Of a DNA stretch of 64,000 bases, positions 25,874-34,523 are shown piece after piece. Source of the DNA: CBDBGD01 sp965205235 (GTDB lineage Bacteria; Chloroflexota; Dehalococcoidia; Lucifugimonadales; UBA1127). Below the pieces are notes generated by a model. The model was given only the letters and a program-made list of their open reading frames with translations. It was not told the origin of the DNA and searched no databases. Location: positions 124,001-188,000 of the forward strand of contig CBDBGD010000005.1 in NCBI GenBank assembly GCA_965205235.1, read 5' to 3'. The position numbers and the translations under genes were made by a program. Position 1 is the first letter of the stretch; each line of letters opens with the position of its first letter.

Positions 25874-26367
25874 TACGCGGCCACGTCCACGATCTCGAAG
25901 TCGGATGAGGAGGGAAGAGGCACGCCATGCTCCCGCATGCTCGCCAGGTAGCCCCGTATGGCTTCACGTATGTTCGCCAAGGCCTGTTTCCTCGTCCGCC
26001 CCTGGCTGTGACATCCGGGGAGAGTTGGGCAACTGGCGACAATCCAGCCGTCTTCGTCGGACTCGAAGGTAACCAACAGCCTCGCCCCCTGACTATCGCC
26101 ATTGACCAGTGCTGCGGGGGAGGACAGCCGGTCCTGCACGTCATAGCCCAACCTGGTGAGAATCCCGAGGGCATAGTGGGACGTAAACTCGTGGGACGCC
26201 AAGCCGGTGGCCAGGTGGATGACCTGTTTGACGGGATATCGGCGGTCGTGGAGGATGACGAAGTACCTGTGCCGCCCGTCAGTGGGTGTGGGTGTGCTGT
26301 TGATTGTGGCGGTTTCTACGTCTCTCCGCACTATGGAATACTGCTTGCCGCCTATCTGGAAGCGCAT
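25873..26367 (-). CDS. hicB: HicB-type antitoxin fused to an N-terminal extra domain
   Basis: 164 residues. The C-terminal half (~96-150) is a HicB fold: RLLVTFESDEDGWIVASCPT, LPGCHSQGRTRKQALANIRE, AIRGYLASM. The N-terminal half (~32-77) is a compact module RHRYFVILHDRRYPVKQVI and SHYALGILTRLGYDV, similar to a small domain seen with McrA/HNH-type and other defence or toxin proteins ('R.YPVKQ...L.RLG'). A normal HicB is about 70-140 residues without this part and often has its own DNA-binding domain at the C-terminus; none is seen here, so the front module may replace it. Confidence 0.8.
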   Translation of the reverse strand: MRFQIGGKQYSIVRRDVETATINSTPTPTDGRHRYFVILHDRRYPVKQVIHLATGLASHEFTSHYALGILTRLGYDVQDRLSSPAALVNGDSQGARLLVTFESDEDGWIVASCPTLPGCHSQGRTRKQALANIREAIRGYLASMREHGVPLPSSSDFEIVDVAA

Positions 26368-26396
26368 CTTGGCCCTGCCTCTCCGTCTGATATTCT

Positions 26397-26427
26397 ATTA
26401 TCGACACGACGATAGAAACGATGTCAA
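26397..26427 (-). promoter_or_regulatory. Promoter and operator of hicBA
   Basis: On the - strand TTGACA (26427-26422) and GATAAT (26402-26397) are spaced 19 bp. Between and over them the inverted repeat TATCG (26399-26403) and CGATA (26410-26414) fits an autoregulatory site for the HicB protein. The spacing is longer than optimal, as expected of a weak or regulated promoter. Confidence 0.5.
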
Positions 26428-26495
26428 GTGCTATTCTGCCGCCCTTCCTCCATCCCAGCGGGAAGCGACGGCTGGAAAGTGGGGGCGGGATGGCC

Positions 26496-26524
26496 TTGAC
26501 CGCGGTGGGGCGGGGCGCAAGAAT
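26496..26524 (+). promoter_or_regulatory. Possible promoter of the PHP-phosphoesterase/ABC ATPase pair
   Basis: TTGACC (26496-26501), a 17-bp spacer and AAGAAT (26519-26524) lie 15 nt upstream of the GTG start. The -10 matches only moderately. Confidence 0.45.
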
Positions 26525-26539
26525 TGTGCTCGAAACCCG

Positions 26540-27172
26540 GTGATTATCGACCTCCATACGCACACGTATCCGAAGTCGCTGGACAGCCTGCTTGCGCCGG
26601 AGGCGCTGTTCGAGAGGGCGCGGGAGGCAGGACTGGACGGCATCTGCCTGACGGAGCACGATGAGTTCTGGGACGCGGCAACCCTGGCGGAGTGGTCCCG
26701 CCGCTACGGGCTCCTCATCCTTCCGGGGTGCGAGGTGAACACGGAGGAGGGGCACCTACTGGTGTACGGCCTGGACCGCTACGTCTTCGGGATGCACAAG
26801 GCGCCCTTCGTGCGGGAGCTGGTGGACGAGGAGGGTGGTGCAATCGTGGTGTCGCACCCGTATCGCCGGCGGTTCAGGCCGTCGGAGGGCGACGCGCTCG
26901 CGGCGAAGAGCAGCGGGGAGCGAGTCTTCGGGCTGGCGGACACCATCGAGGCGCTGAACGGGCGCGGGTCGGCGGACGAAAACGGCTTCTCGCAGGCCTT
27001 GGGGCGCCACCTGGGGACGCCGGGGACGGGCGCGAGCGACGCGCATCGGGAGGCGGACGTTGGGACGTATGCGACGGAGTTCTCCCGCCAGGTGCGATGC
27101 CTGGGGGACCTCGTGGAAGAGCTGCGGTCGGGGCGGTTCCGGGCCGTGACGCTTGGAGGGGGACAAGGATGA
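26540..27172 (+). CDS. PHP-domain metal-dependent phosphoesterase
   Basis: 210 residues from GTG 26540; upstream codons in frame run through the hicB region and are not coding. Polymerase/histidinol-phosphatase motifs in order: DLHTHTYPKS (His-x-His), CLTEHDEFWD, GCEVNTEEGHLL, VVSHPYRR, and ASDAHREADVG. These residues bind two or three metal ions in hydrolases of this family; the substrate is unknown (nucleotide or sugar phosphates are typical). It is coupled by ATGA overlap to the ABC ATPase gene. Confidence 0.85.
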   Translation: MIIDLHTHTYPKSLDSLLAPEALFERAREAGLDGICLTEHDEFWDAATLAEWSRRYGLLILPGCEVNTEEGHLLVYGLDRYVFGMHKAPFVRELVDEEGGAIVVSHPYRRRFRPSEGDALAAKSSGERVFGLADTIEALNGRGSADENGFSQALGRHLGTPGTGASDAHREADVGTYATEFSRQVRCLGDLVEELRSGRFRAVTLGGGQG

Positions 27173-28140
27173 GCACGCTGCTAGAGGTTGAGGACCTCCA
27201 CGTCCAGTTTCCCACCGAGGAGGGCGTGGTGAAGGCGGTCAACGGGGCCTCGCTCACGCTTGAGGAGGGGCAGGTGCTGGGGGTGGTGGGGGAGACGGGC
27301 GCAGGCAAGACGATGACCGCCCTGGCGATCCTGCGGCTCATTCCGTTCCCAGGCCGCATTGTGCAGGGGGAGATCCGCTTCGCCGGCCGCCGCCTGGCGG
27401 ACCTGAGCGAGGAGCAGATGCAGGACGTGCGGGGGCGGGAGATCGCTATCGTGTTCCAGGACGCGTCGGCGGCGCTGAACCCCATTCTCACCATCGGGAC
27501 GCAGATGGTGGAGGCGTTCCGGGCGCACGCGAACGTGTCGGCGGAGGCGGCGCGGGACCGGTCGGCGGAGATGCTGGAGGAGATGGGGCTGCCGGACCCG
27601 TATCACCTGCTGGACAGGTTCCCGTTTCAGCTCAGCGGCGGGATGGCGCAGCGTGTGATGCTGGCCATGGCCCTGTCGCTTCGGCCGCGGCTGCTGATTG
27701 CGGACGAGCCGACCTCCAACCTGGACGTGACGCTGCAGGCGGAGATCCTGCACCGGCTGAGGCGGCTGCAGAAGGAGCAGGGGGCATCGATCCTGCTCAT
27801 CACCCACGACCTGGGGGTCATCGCACAGATGGCGGACCACGTGGCGGTGATGTATGCGGGGGAGGTGATGGAGGTGGCCAGCGCCCGCGAGCTCTTCCGG
27901 CACCCGGCCCATCCGTACACCTGGGCGCTTCTGCAGGCGCTACCTCGGATGGACCATGCGGAGCGCAGCCTGCGGGTGATCCCCGGTGCGCCGCCTGACC
28001 TGGTTGACCTGCCGGACCAGTGCCCGTTCATCCCGCGTTGCCCCAAGGCAACGGTGGAGTGCCGTACGAGTCCGCGGCCCCCTCTGACGGAGATCGAGGA
28101 GGGGCACTGGCTCGCGTGCTACAACCCCGTCCTGGGGTGA
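27169..28140 (+). CDS. Oligopeptide/dipeptide-type ABC transporter ATPase (DppD/OppD-like)
   Basis: 323 residues from ATG 27169. Walker A GETGAGKTM, Q-loop IVFQDASAALNP, signature LSGGMAQRVMLAMAL, Walker B LLIADEPTSNLD and H-loop LLITHDLGVIA are all intact. The C-terminal extension with CPFIPRCPKATVEC is the oligopeptide-transporter tail. DppD-type ATPases normally pair with DppF and two permeases; here no partner gene is near, only the PHP gene upstream. It could energise a system encoded elsewhere. It overlaps holA by 22 nt tail to tail. Confidence 0.9.
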   Translation: MSTLLEVEDLHVQFPTEEGVVKAVNGASLTLEEGQVLGVVGETGAGKTMTALAILRLIPFPGRIVQGEIRFAGRRLADLSEEQMQDVRGREIAIVFQDASAALNPILTIGTQMVEAFRAHANVSAEAARDRSAEMLEEMGLPDPYHLLDRFPFQLSGGMAQRVMLAMALSLRPRLLIADEPTSNLDVTLQAEILHRLRRLQKEQGASILLITHDLGVIAQMADHVAVMYAGEVMEVASARELFRHPAHPYTWALLQALPRMDHAERSLRVIPGAPPDLVDLPDQCPFIPRCPKATVECRTSPRPPLTEIEEGHWLACYNPVLG

Positions 28141-29186
28141 GGCGCTGCGCCAGTCCTGGCCCTGGCCGAGGACGGGCCGACGCAGAGGCGGGCAATAAGA
28201 AGCTCCAGGGCTACGCGCTCCTCCAAGACCCCTGTCTTGATGGCAACGTCGGTGTCCAAGAGGAGGCCGTGGGCCGTGCGCAGTCGAGCGGGGGGGAGCT
28301 GCCGCGCCATGTCCATGGTCTTTCGCAGGGGGAACTCGGATGCGATGCCGAGACGCCTGCCCGCCTCGTCGTGGGGGACCTTTTCCCGCAGCAGCTCCTG
28401 GGCGAGGAGCACCAGCCGGACCTGCCGGGCCAGCATGAAGAGGACGTAGGAGACGGGAGCGCCGTCGTCGAGGAGTCGGTGTACGAGCTGCAGGGCGGGG
28501 CCGGTCCTGGAGAGCAGGGCGGCGTCGACGGCGGCAAAGATGCTGGCCTCCCTGGTCTGGCCGACCAACTCTCGCACGTCGCGCTCCTGGACCGCACGGC
28601 CCTGGCAGTAGAGGCTGAGCTTCTCGACCTCGTTGCTGAGGGCCCAGAGGTCGCCGCCCACCATCTCGGCGAGGAGGAGGGCCGCGCCAGGCGTGAGCGT
28701 TGCGTCGCGGGATGCGCCGCGCTGGAGGACCCATCGCTGGAGATGGACGCCTCGGGGGACGGGGAACTCCCGGACCTGGGCGATGGGCGCGAGGTCTCGC
28801 AGCAGGGGGTTGTTGCGTCGCAGGGGGCCGTCCTGGAAGACGAGGTCGGTCGTGGGCGGGAGGTCCGACAGGGACTCCCCGAGTCCTCGCCAGGGGCCAG
28901 CGTCTGCGGTGCGACGCCGGCGGGCTGCAGGAGCGCGACGCGCTCCCCGCGCGCCGGGGGCATCGCCGCCGACGCTGTCGAGGAGGCCTTCGACGATCAC
29001 GAGGCGGCGGTCGGCGAGGAAGGGAACGGCGTGGCAGAGCTGCACGAGCTGCGGGGGCGACAACTCCTGGCCGGAGACCACGTTCGTGTTGGCGTCGCGG
29101 ACATCGACGGGGCCGACGGCCTCGCGAAGGCCGGCGACGGCCTCCTTCATGGAGAAGCTATCAGCGCCGTGGAAGACGTAAATCAC
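28119..29186 (-). CDS. holA: DNA polymerase III subunit delta
   Basis: 355 residues from GTG 29186 with GAGG upstream. YVFHGADSFSMKEAVAGLRE at the start, VPFLADRRLVIVEGLL, and the clamp-loader helical region LLAEMVGGDLWALSNEVEKL, EASIFAAVDAALL and FMLARQVRLVLLAQELL match HolA. The delta subunit opens the sliding clamp. An Ala/Arg-rich stretch at ~73-98 is low-complexity and probably a variable loop. Confidence 0.85.
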   Translation of the reverse strand: MIYVFHGADSFSMKEAVAGLREAVGPVDVRDANTNVVSGQELSPPQLVQLCHAVPFLADRRLVIVEGLLDSVGGDAPGARGARRAPAARRRRTADAGPWRGLGESLSDLPPTTDLVFQDGPLRRNNPLLRDLAPIAQVREFPVPRGVHLQRWVLQRGASRDATLTPGAALLLAEMVGGDLWALSNEVEKLSLYCQGRAVQERDVRELVGQTREASIFAAVDAALLSRTGPALQLVHRLLDDGAPVSYVLFMLARQVRLVLLAQELLREKVPHDEAGRRLGIASEFPLRKTMDMARQLPPARLRTAHGLLLDTDVAIKTGVLEERVALELLIARLCVGPSSARARTGAAPHPRTGL

Positions 29187-29217
29187 GGCCGTCCTCGTAC
29201 TCCCTGTGCTTCTCAGG

Positions 29218-29223
29218 TATAAT
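29218..29223 (+). promoter_or_regulatory. -10 element in the holA / kinase divergent gap
   Basis: A perfect TATAAT lies at 29218-29223, ~130 nt upstream of the kinase start; no good -35 is present. The 29187-29354 gap shows no other clear structure. Confidence 0.4.
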
Positions 29224-29354
29224 CGATAGCAGAAGCAGCAAAGGCCGTCGTGCCGCGGTCACGACGCGCCCTCTGCAAACATCGCCCGACAGCACATATC
29301 ATAGCAAGTCGCGGTCTCCTCCGGCCCTAGGGTGTTCGGAGGATGGGAGAGAGA

Positions 29355-31706
29355 ATGACCCAGACCCTGGGTACTCGAGTGGGACGCTACACCGTCTGGG
29401 GGCTGCTGGGAAGCAGCGGCGTGGCCGTGACCTACCGTGCCAGCGACGAGGAGGGCTCGGAGGTCGTCCTCAAGGTGCTGCGCAACTACTTCCTCCAAGA
29501 GCCACGCCTGGTTGCCGCGCTCTTTGCCGAGCTGGACCGCGTGAAGCGCCTGGATCACCCGGGCATCGTGACGCCGCTGGAGACGGGGCAGGACCCGCAG
29601 GGGACGTGGGTGGTCTATCCGTACCTCCCGTGGCCGACGCTGCGGGGGATTCTGGCCTCGGGGCCGCTGTCGCCCGGCCTTGCACTGGCAGTGCTGAAGG
29701 GCCTGGCAAAGGCGATGGACTACGCCCACGACCAGGGTGTGCTGCACCGGGACATCAAGCCGGAGAACATCTTTGTGGGGCCGGAGGGTGAGGCCCGCAT
29801 CATCGACTTCGGGATGGCGGGGCTGGGAGAAGAGTCGCACGCGCTGATGCGGGCGACGCTCCGAACGCCGGACCCGGCCTACTCGGCGCCGGAGCAGATC
29901 CTGCGCCGCCCTGCGACGCCGCTCACGGACGTCTACTCGCTGGCGGCGGTGGCGTACGAGATGCTGACGGGAGCGCTTCCTTTCCCTGCGATCGGCGCGC
30001 CGTCGGTGCTGGCGCTGCAGATGGACGAAAACCCGAGCGCGCCGTCTCGACACAACCGGGCGCTGCCCACCGCGGTCGATGACGTGCTGAATCAATCGTT
30101 GGCCTACCAGCCGCCGATGCGCTACCAGTCGGGCACCGAGCTGGTGGAGGCGCTGGAAGGGGCGCTGGGCGACGCGGCGAGCCAGATGGAGGCACCTGCG
30201 CCTGCGGCGCCTGCTCGTGTGACGACATCGCTGGGAGGGGCAGCGCCGGCTCCGGCAGTGGCCCCATCGGCGCCGGCAGAAGCGGACACGGAGACCGAGG
30301 CAGAAGCGGACACCGTGATCTACTGCCCCGCCTGTGCTCGGACCAATCCGCCCGACGCGCTCTACTGCTATCACTGCTGGGCGCGCCTGAAGGGCAGGCG
30401 CCTGGCGACGCGCGAAGAGGCGCAGCGGTTCCTGAAGCGCCTCTCTCGGGAGCTGATCCGCAGAAAGATCATTGCAGCCACGGTGTTGACGGCCGCTTTG
30501 GTCGCGGTGGGCGTCATGACCTTCTTCGAGGTGGTGGACTTCCCCGTGCCGACGCCGGTCTCCGACGTGAACGCCGTGATCGCGCCGGGCGCGTGGGCAA
30601 TGCACGGCCGTGACTTCAACCACTCGTCAACGGCGCCGCAGAGCCCGCGACTGGCGGGCGAGGTCGCCTGGCGCTTCCCAACGGACGGGCCGCTGCTGTC
30701 GGAGCCCGCCGTGGTGGGCGGCGTGGTGTACCAGACGACGGGCGACAAGCGCATCGTGGCCTTGAGCGAGAGCGACGGCGAGGTCCTGTGGGAGTACGCC
30801 GCAAGCGGGCCCGTCTACGCCTCGCCCGCTGTGACGGAGGACACCGTCTACGTGGGGCTCTTGGACTCCGATCTTCTGGCCCTGAACCGCATGACGGGAG
30901 AGGTGCGCTGGGCGTTCGATTCGGAAGGGCCTATCTTCGCGCCGGCCATCATCCACAAGGGAGTCGTCTATCCGGTGGACTGGAGCGGGACCATCTACGG
31001 CCTTGATGCGCTCAACGGCACGGAGCTGTGGCGGGCGGAAAACGACGAACTGGTGCTTGAATCGCCGATCATCTACGAGGGCGACGTGGACGCCATCGCG
31101 ATCGTGGGATTCGGAGGCAGCGCCTACGTGGTGGACTGGACCATCGGCGAGCAGCGACTGGAATACGACGTAGGCCAGCCGGTCCTGAGCCCTCCGGTCT
31201 TCGCAGGGGACTACATGCTCCTGGCCACTCGGTGGGGAGGACTGGCGGCTGTGGACTGGCGCGAGACCAAGTACCCGTACGAGGACACGGTCTACTATTG
31301 GCGCACGAACTTCTGGGTCTGGGGCTTCATAGCAAACCGTCCCATTCCCAGGGGCTTTGTCTGGGGGACGGGGTTCGGGAGCGATCGAGAGGTATGGTCG
31401 CCCGCCGTCGCGGGCGACACAGCCTACGTTGCCCTGAGCGACGGGACGCTGCACGCGGTGGCCGTGCAGAACGGCGAGAGGCTCTGGGACTACGACTCGG
31501 GTGCGCCGTCCAGGGTGGCTCCCCTGGTGGCTGGAGACCTGGTCTACATGGGCAACGACGACGGCGAAATCCACGTCGTCGACCGGCACAGCGGGGAGAT
31601 GGTGCAGGTGTTCTCCGGAGGCGAGGCGCTGCAGGGCCAGCTGGTGTTGGGGGACAACACTCTCTACGCCACCACCAAGGAAGGCACCCTGCTGGCCTTC
31701 CGGTAG
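29355..31706 (+). CDS. Receptor-type Ser/Thr protein kinase with zinc ribbon and PQQ-like beta-propeller
   Basis: 783 residues from ATG 29355 (ATG 29343 in frame has its GGAGG directly abutting, so the later start fits better). Kinase domain ~10-280: ATP Lys in VVLKVL (~40), catalytic loop VLHRDIKPEN (~130), DFG (~151) and SAPEQIL. A double CxxC zinc ribbon (CPACARTN...CYHC) at ~323-341 precedes one membrane helix (~371-392, ATVLTAALVAVGVMTFF). The outer part (~410-783) has repeated PQQ-type blades such as GEVLWEYAA, GEVRWAFDS, GTELWRAEN and GERLWDYDS. It probably senses an external ligand; the ligand is unknown. Confidence 0.87.
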   Translation: MTQTLGTRVGRYTVWGLLGSSGVAVTYRASDEEGSEVVLKVLRNYFLQEPRLVAALFAELDRVKRLDHPGIVTPLETGQDPQGTWVVYPYLPWPTLRGILASGPLSPGLALAVLKGLAKAMDYAHDQGVLHRDIKPENIFVGPEGEARIIDFGMAGLGEESHALMRATLRTPDPAYSAPEQILRRPATPLTDVYSLAAVAYEMLTGALPFPAIGAPSVLALQMDENPSAPSRHNRALPTAVDDVLNQSLAYQPPMRYQSGTELVEALEGALGDAASQMEAPAPAAPARVTTSLGGAAPAPAVAPSAPAEADTETEAEADTVIYCPACARTNPPDALYCYHCWARLKGRRLATREEAQRFLKRLSRELIRRKIIAATVLTAALVAVGVMTFFEVVDFPVPTPVSDVNAVIAPGAWAMHGRDFNHSSTAPQSPRLAGEVAWRFPTDGPLLSEPAVVGGVVYQTTGDKRIVALSESDGEVLWEYAASGPVYASPAVTEDTVYVGLLDSDLLALNRMTGEVRWAFDSEGPIFAPAIIHKGVVYPVDWSGTIYGLDALNGTELWRAENDELVLESPIIYEGDVDAIAIVGFGGSAYVVDWTIGEQRLEYDVGQPVLSPPVFAGDYMLLATRWGGLAAVDWRETKYPYEDTVYYWRTNFWVWGFIANRPIPRGFVWGTGFGSDREVWSPAVAGDTAYVALSDGTLHAVAVQNGERLWDYDSGAPSRVAPLVAGDLVYMGNDDGEIHVVDRHSGEMVQVFSGGEALQGQLVLGDNTLYATTKEGTLLAFR

Positions 31707-31710
31707 GCCC

Positions 31711-32782
31711 ATGGAACTGAGCATCCTGGGGTATCCCGGAGCGGGTAAGACCACCCTCTTCAACGCACTCACAAGCGCGCGGACGGATACCGCCACGTAC
31801 GCCTCCCGGCCCACCATGGGCGTCGCGCACATTCCAGACGCACGGCTAGAGCGTCTCGCGTCGATCTTCCATCCGCAGCGCATCGTAGCTGCGGAGGTGC
31901 ACTACGTGGACATCCCCGGCCGGCCCGACGGGTTCTCGATCGGCGGGGAAGTGCTGAACACCGTGCAGAAGGCGGACGCCCTGGTGCACGTGGTGCGGGC
32001 CTTCGACGACCCGGCCGTGCCCGCTCACCCGCAGGCGACGTCACCTGCCGCGGCAGTCAGCAACATGGAGGCGGAGCTGGCGTTGGAGGACCTGGCCATC
32101 CTGGAGCGCCGCCTGCAGCGCATGGAAACGCTGTCGAAGGGCGCCAAGGCGGCCGAGCGACAGGCGATGGAGCAGGAGCGTCGGCTGCTGCAGCGGGTGC
32201 GCGAGGGGCTGGAGCAGAACGTCCCGGCACGGGAGCAGTGGTTCGAGGCGCACGAGCGGAAGACCATGGCGAACTACCAGTTGCTGACGGCCAAGCCCAT
32301 CCTCACGGTGCTCAACGTGGGGGAAGGGCAGACGGGCGAGCCGGCGCGGGAGGTCACGCAGGAGCTTCGCAGCAGGGATAGGCACGTTGCGGCTCTCTGC
32401 GGCAAGCTGGAGATGGAGCTGGCCCAACTCTCCCCGGAGGAGGAGCGGGAGTTCAGGGAGGCCATGGGGAGCGGAAGCGTTGGGTCGTGCGGAGGTCATC
32501 CGGGCCTCGCATGAGCTGTTGGGGCAGGTCTGCTTCTACACGTTCGTATCGCGGGAGGTGCGGGCGTGGTCGGTGGGGCGCGGCACGCCGGCGGTACAGG
32601 CGGCGGGAGTGATCCACTCGGACATGGAGCGCGGATTCATTCGTGCGGAGGTGGTGGCCTTCGCCGACCTGGAGAGCTGTGGTAGCCTGGCGGAAGCGAA
32701 GCAGAGAGGCCTGCTTCGCCTAGAGGGGAAGGGCTACCCCGTCGAAGATGGAGACGTCATCACGTTCCTGTTCAACATCTGA
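31711..32782 (+). pseudogene. ychF: ychF (Obg-like redox/stress ATPase), single-base frameshift
   Basis: ATG 31711 begins MELSILGYPGAGKTTLFNAL, the P-loop of the YchF/OLA1 subfamily of Obg-like ATPases. The first frame continues to EREFREAMG and then leaves the family pattern. The next frame resumes at once with LGRAEVIRASHELLGQ, RAWSVGRGTPAVQAAGVIHS, GFIRAEVVAFADL and DGDVITFLFNI, the TGS domain to the normal C-terminus at 32782. Removing one G from the GGGG run at 32466-32469 restores a 356-codon frame. It is either a base-call error or a recent disabling mutation. Confidence 0.9.
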
Positions 32783-32794
32783 GGCGACCGAGCA

Positions 32795-34048
32795 ATGGTT
32801 GACATAACGGACATTCAGGGTAGCAGGGCGGTCGGTACGGCGGAGAGCATCGCCCTCTACGTCCACATCCCGTTCTGTCGCACGAAGTGTCCGTACTGCG
32901 ACTTCAACACCTACTCGGGCATGCTGACGCTGCTGCCGTCGTACCTGGAAGCGCTGCAGACGGAGGTGAGGCTGTGGGGGCAGGGACTCGGCGCGCCCGA
33001 GGTGGGCAGCGTGTTTCTCGGGGGCGGGACGCCGTCGCTTCTCCAGCCCGGCCAGATGGCCCGGCTGCTGGGGGTGATTCGAGAAGCGTTCCGCTTGCGC
33101 GAGGACGCGGAGGTCAGCGCGGAGGTGAACCCGGACGACGTGACGGTCGAACGGATTGAGGGCTTCCTTGCCAGCGGGGTGAACCGGGTGAGCATGGGGG
33201 TGCAGAGCCTTGACCGGGGGCTGCTGGAGGTGCTGGGACGCCGACACGACGACCAGGGAGCGGTGCGGGCCTTTCGGGCGATCCGGGAGGCGGGGTGCGC
33301 CAACGTCAGCGTGGACCTGATGTACGGGCTACCCTACCAGACGCTGAAGCAGTGGGACTCGACGCTGCAGGGGGTGCTGGACCTGGGGCCCGACCACGTC
33401 TCGGCCTACTGCCTGACGCTGGAGGAGGGGACGCCGCTGGAGCACAGGGTGCGCATGGGCCTGGTCGCTGAGCCCGACCCGGACGCGGCGGCCGAGATGT
33501 ACGGCTGTGCGGAAGAGCGGTTGGGCTCAGCGGGGTACGACTGCTACGAGATCTCGAACTGGGCCCGGCCTGGGCGCGAGTGCCGCCACAACCTGGTGTA
33601 CTGGCGCAATCAGCCGTACCTGGGCGTGGGGCCGGGTGCGCACTCGTTTCTGGGGGGGCATCGGTTTCGGGTGGTCGACTCGCCGACCGAATACATTGTG
33701 CGCGTCGGAAACTGGGGGGGTGAACAGCAGCCGCGGTTGAGCTTCGACGCTGAGAGCATCGAACGCATCCCGCAGGTGGCGGAGGTGGAGACGATTTCGC
33801 GGTCGCTGGAGATGGCGGAGACGGCGATGCTGACCCTGCGGCTGCGGGAAGGGCTTGCGCTGTCGTCGTTTCGGGAGCGATTCGGCGAGGACTTCCGGGA
33901 GGTGTTCGGCGACGTGGTCGCAGAGACGACGGAGCTTGGGCTGCTGGAGGTCGTCGGGGGCGAGGAGGGCGAGGTGGCCCGGCTCACGCGTCGGGGACGC
34001 CTGCTGGGCAACCAGGTGTTCTGGCGGTTCCTGAGCGACGTCTCCTGA
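32795..34048 (+). CDS. hemW: HemW-type radical SAM protein (coproporphyrinogen oxidase-like family)
   Basis: 417 residues. The HPIF-like start ALYVHIPFCRTKCPYCDFNT carries the CxxxCxxC radical-SAM cluster (CRTKCPYC), then VFLGGGTPSLL, SAEVNPDDV, GVNRVSMGVQSLD and RRHDDQGA. The HemW tail includes NLVYWRNQPYLGVGPGAHSF. HemW is a haem chaperone or carrier rather than a true coproporphyrinogen oxidase; such a role would serve the cytochrome-rich cluster of the window. It starts 12 nt after ychF and is likely co-transcribed. Confidence 0.9.
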   Translation: MVDITDIQGSRAVGTAESIALYVHIPFCRTKCPYCDFNTYSGMLTLLPSYLEALQTEVRLWGQGLGAPEVGSVFLGGGTPSLLQPGQMARLLGVIREAFRLREDAEVSAEVNPDDVTVERIEGFLASGVNRVSMGVQSLDRGLLEVLGRRHDDQGAVRAFRAIREAGCANVSVDLMYGLPYQTLKQWDSTLQGVLDLGPDHVSAYCLTLEEGTPLEHRVRMGLVAEPDPDAAAEMYGCAEERLGSAGYDCYEISNWARPGRECRHNLVYWRNQPYLGVGPGAHSFLGGHRFRVVDSPTEYIVRVGNWGGEQQPRLSFDAESIERIPQVAEVETISRSLEMAETAMLTLRLREGLALSSFRERFGEDFREVFGDVVAETTELGLLEVVGGEEGEVARLTRRGRLLGNQVFWRFLSDVS

Positions 34049-34073
34049 CAGTCTCTGCCTGCTGTGGTACCCT
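34045..34073 (+). promoter_or_regulatory. Possible promoter of the 34087 gene
   Basis: CTGACA (34045-34050), 17-bp spacer, TACCCT (34068-34073), 13 nt before ATG 34087. The pattern matches other promoters in the window but both hexamers are imperfect. Confidence 0.35.
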
Positions 34074-34086
34074 TGGGAACACGCTC

Positions 34087-34473
34087 ATGGCCGACAGCGT
34101 AAGCGCGGAAGAGAAGAAGCGGGAAGAGACCCTGTTTGCGGTCCTCCTTGCGCTGACGCGTGCCTTCCACGACCCGATCCGTCCGCAAGTCCGGGAGGAA
34201 GGGCTGGAGGAGCGGGACCTGGCGTTTGAGGCGCGTTTGCTCACCCCGGCCGAGACGGAGATGAGCGTGTACGCTACGCAGAAGCGCAACAGAGTGCTGC
34301 GGCTGCTGCGGGACATGCGGGACCGGGGATGGATTGAGATGGAGCCCAAGCCGCCCACCGGAGCCTACCACGTGTACCTCAAGTCGACGGGGCTGCTCTA
34401 CGTACAGGAGCGCCTCCGCCCTCCCTGGAGCCGACTGTGGGACCACGTGAGGTCCCGGTTGCGTCGAGCGTAG
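34087..34473 (+). CDS. Small protein, possible winged-helix fold
   Basis: 128 residues. A charged helical N-terminus (EEKKREETLFAVLLALTRAF) is followed by LTPAETEMSVYATQKRNRVL and LLRDMRDRGWIEMEPKPPTG. The last block, a helix then 'rGWIe...p.tgayhvYl', looks like the recognition helix and wing of a DNA-binding winged helix. No family was recognised. It sits between hemW and the glycolate oxidase genes, so a regulatory link to either is conceivable but unproven. Confidence 0.5.
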   Translation: MADSVSAEEKKREETLFAVLLALTRAFHDPIRPQVREEGLEERDLAFEARLLTPAETEMSVYATQKRNRVLRLLRDMRDRGWIEMEPKPPTGAYHVYLKSTGLLYVQERLRPPWSRLWDHVRSRLRRA

Positions 34474-34523
34474 GACGAGCGCCAGAAGGGGCGCGTCCAC
34501 TGATCATGAGGTGAGTCCTGCCC

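Noticed and set aside
28211..28963. Alternative - frame inside holA with a non-repetitive stretch (PPARGERVALLQPAG)
   Set aside because: Considered as evidence of a double frameshift in holA, but the holA frame resumes family text (WRGLGESLSDLPPTTDLVF) without any shift.
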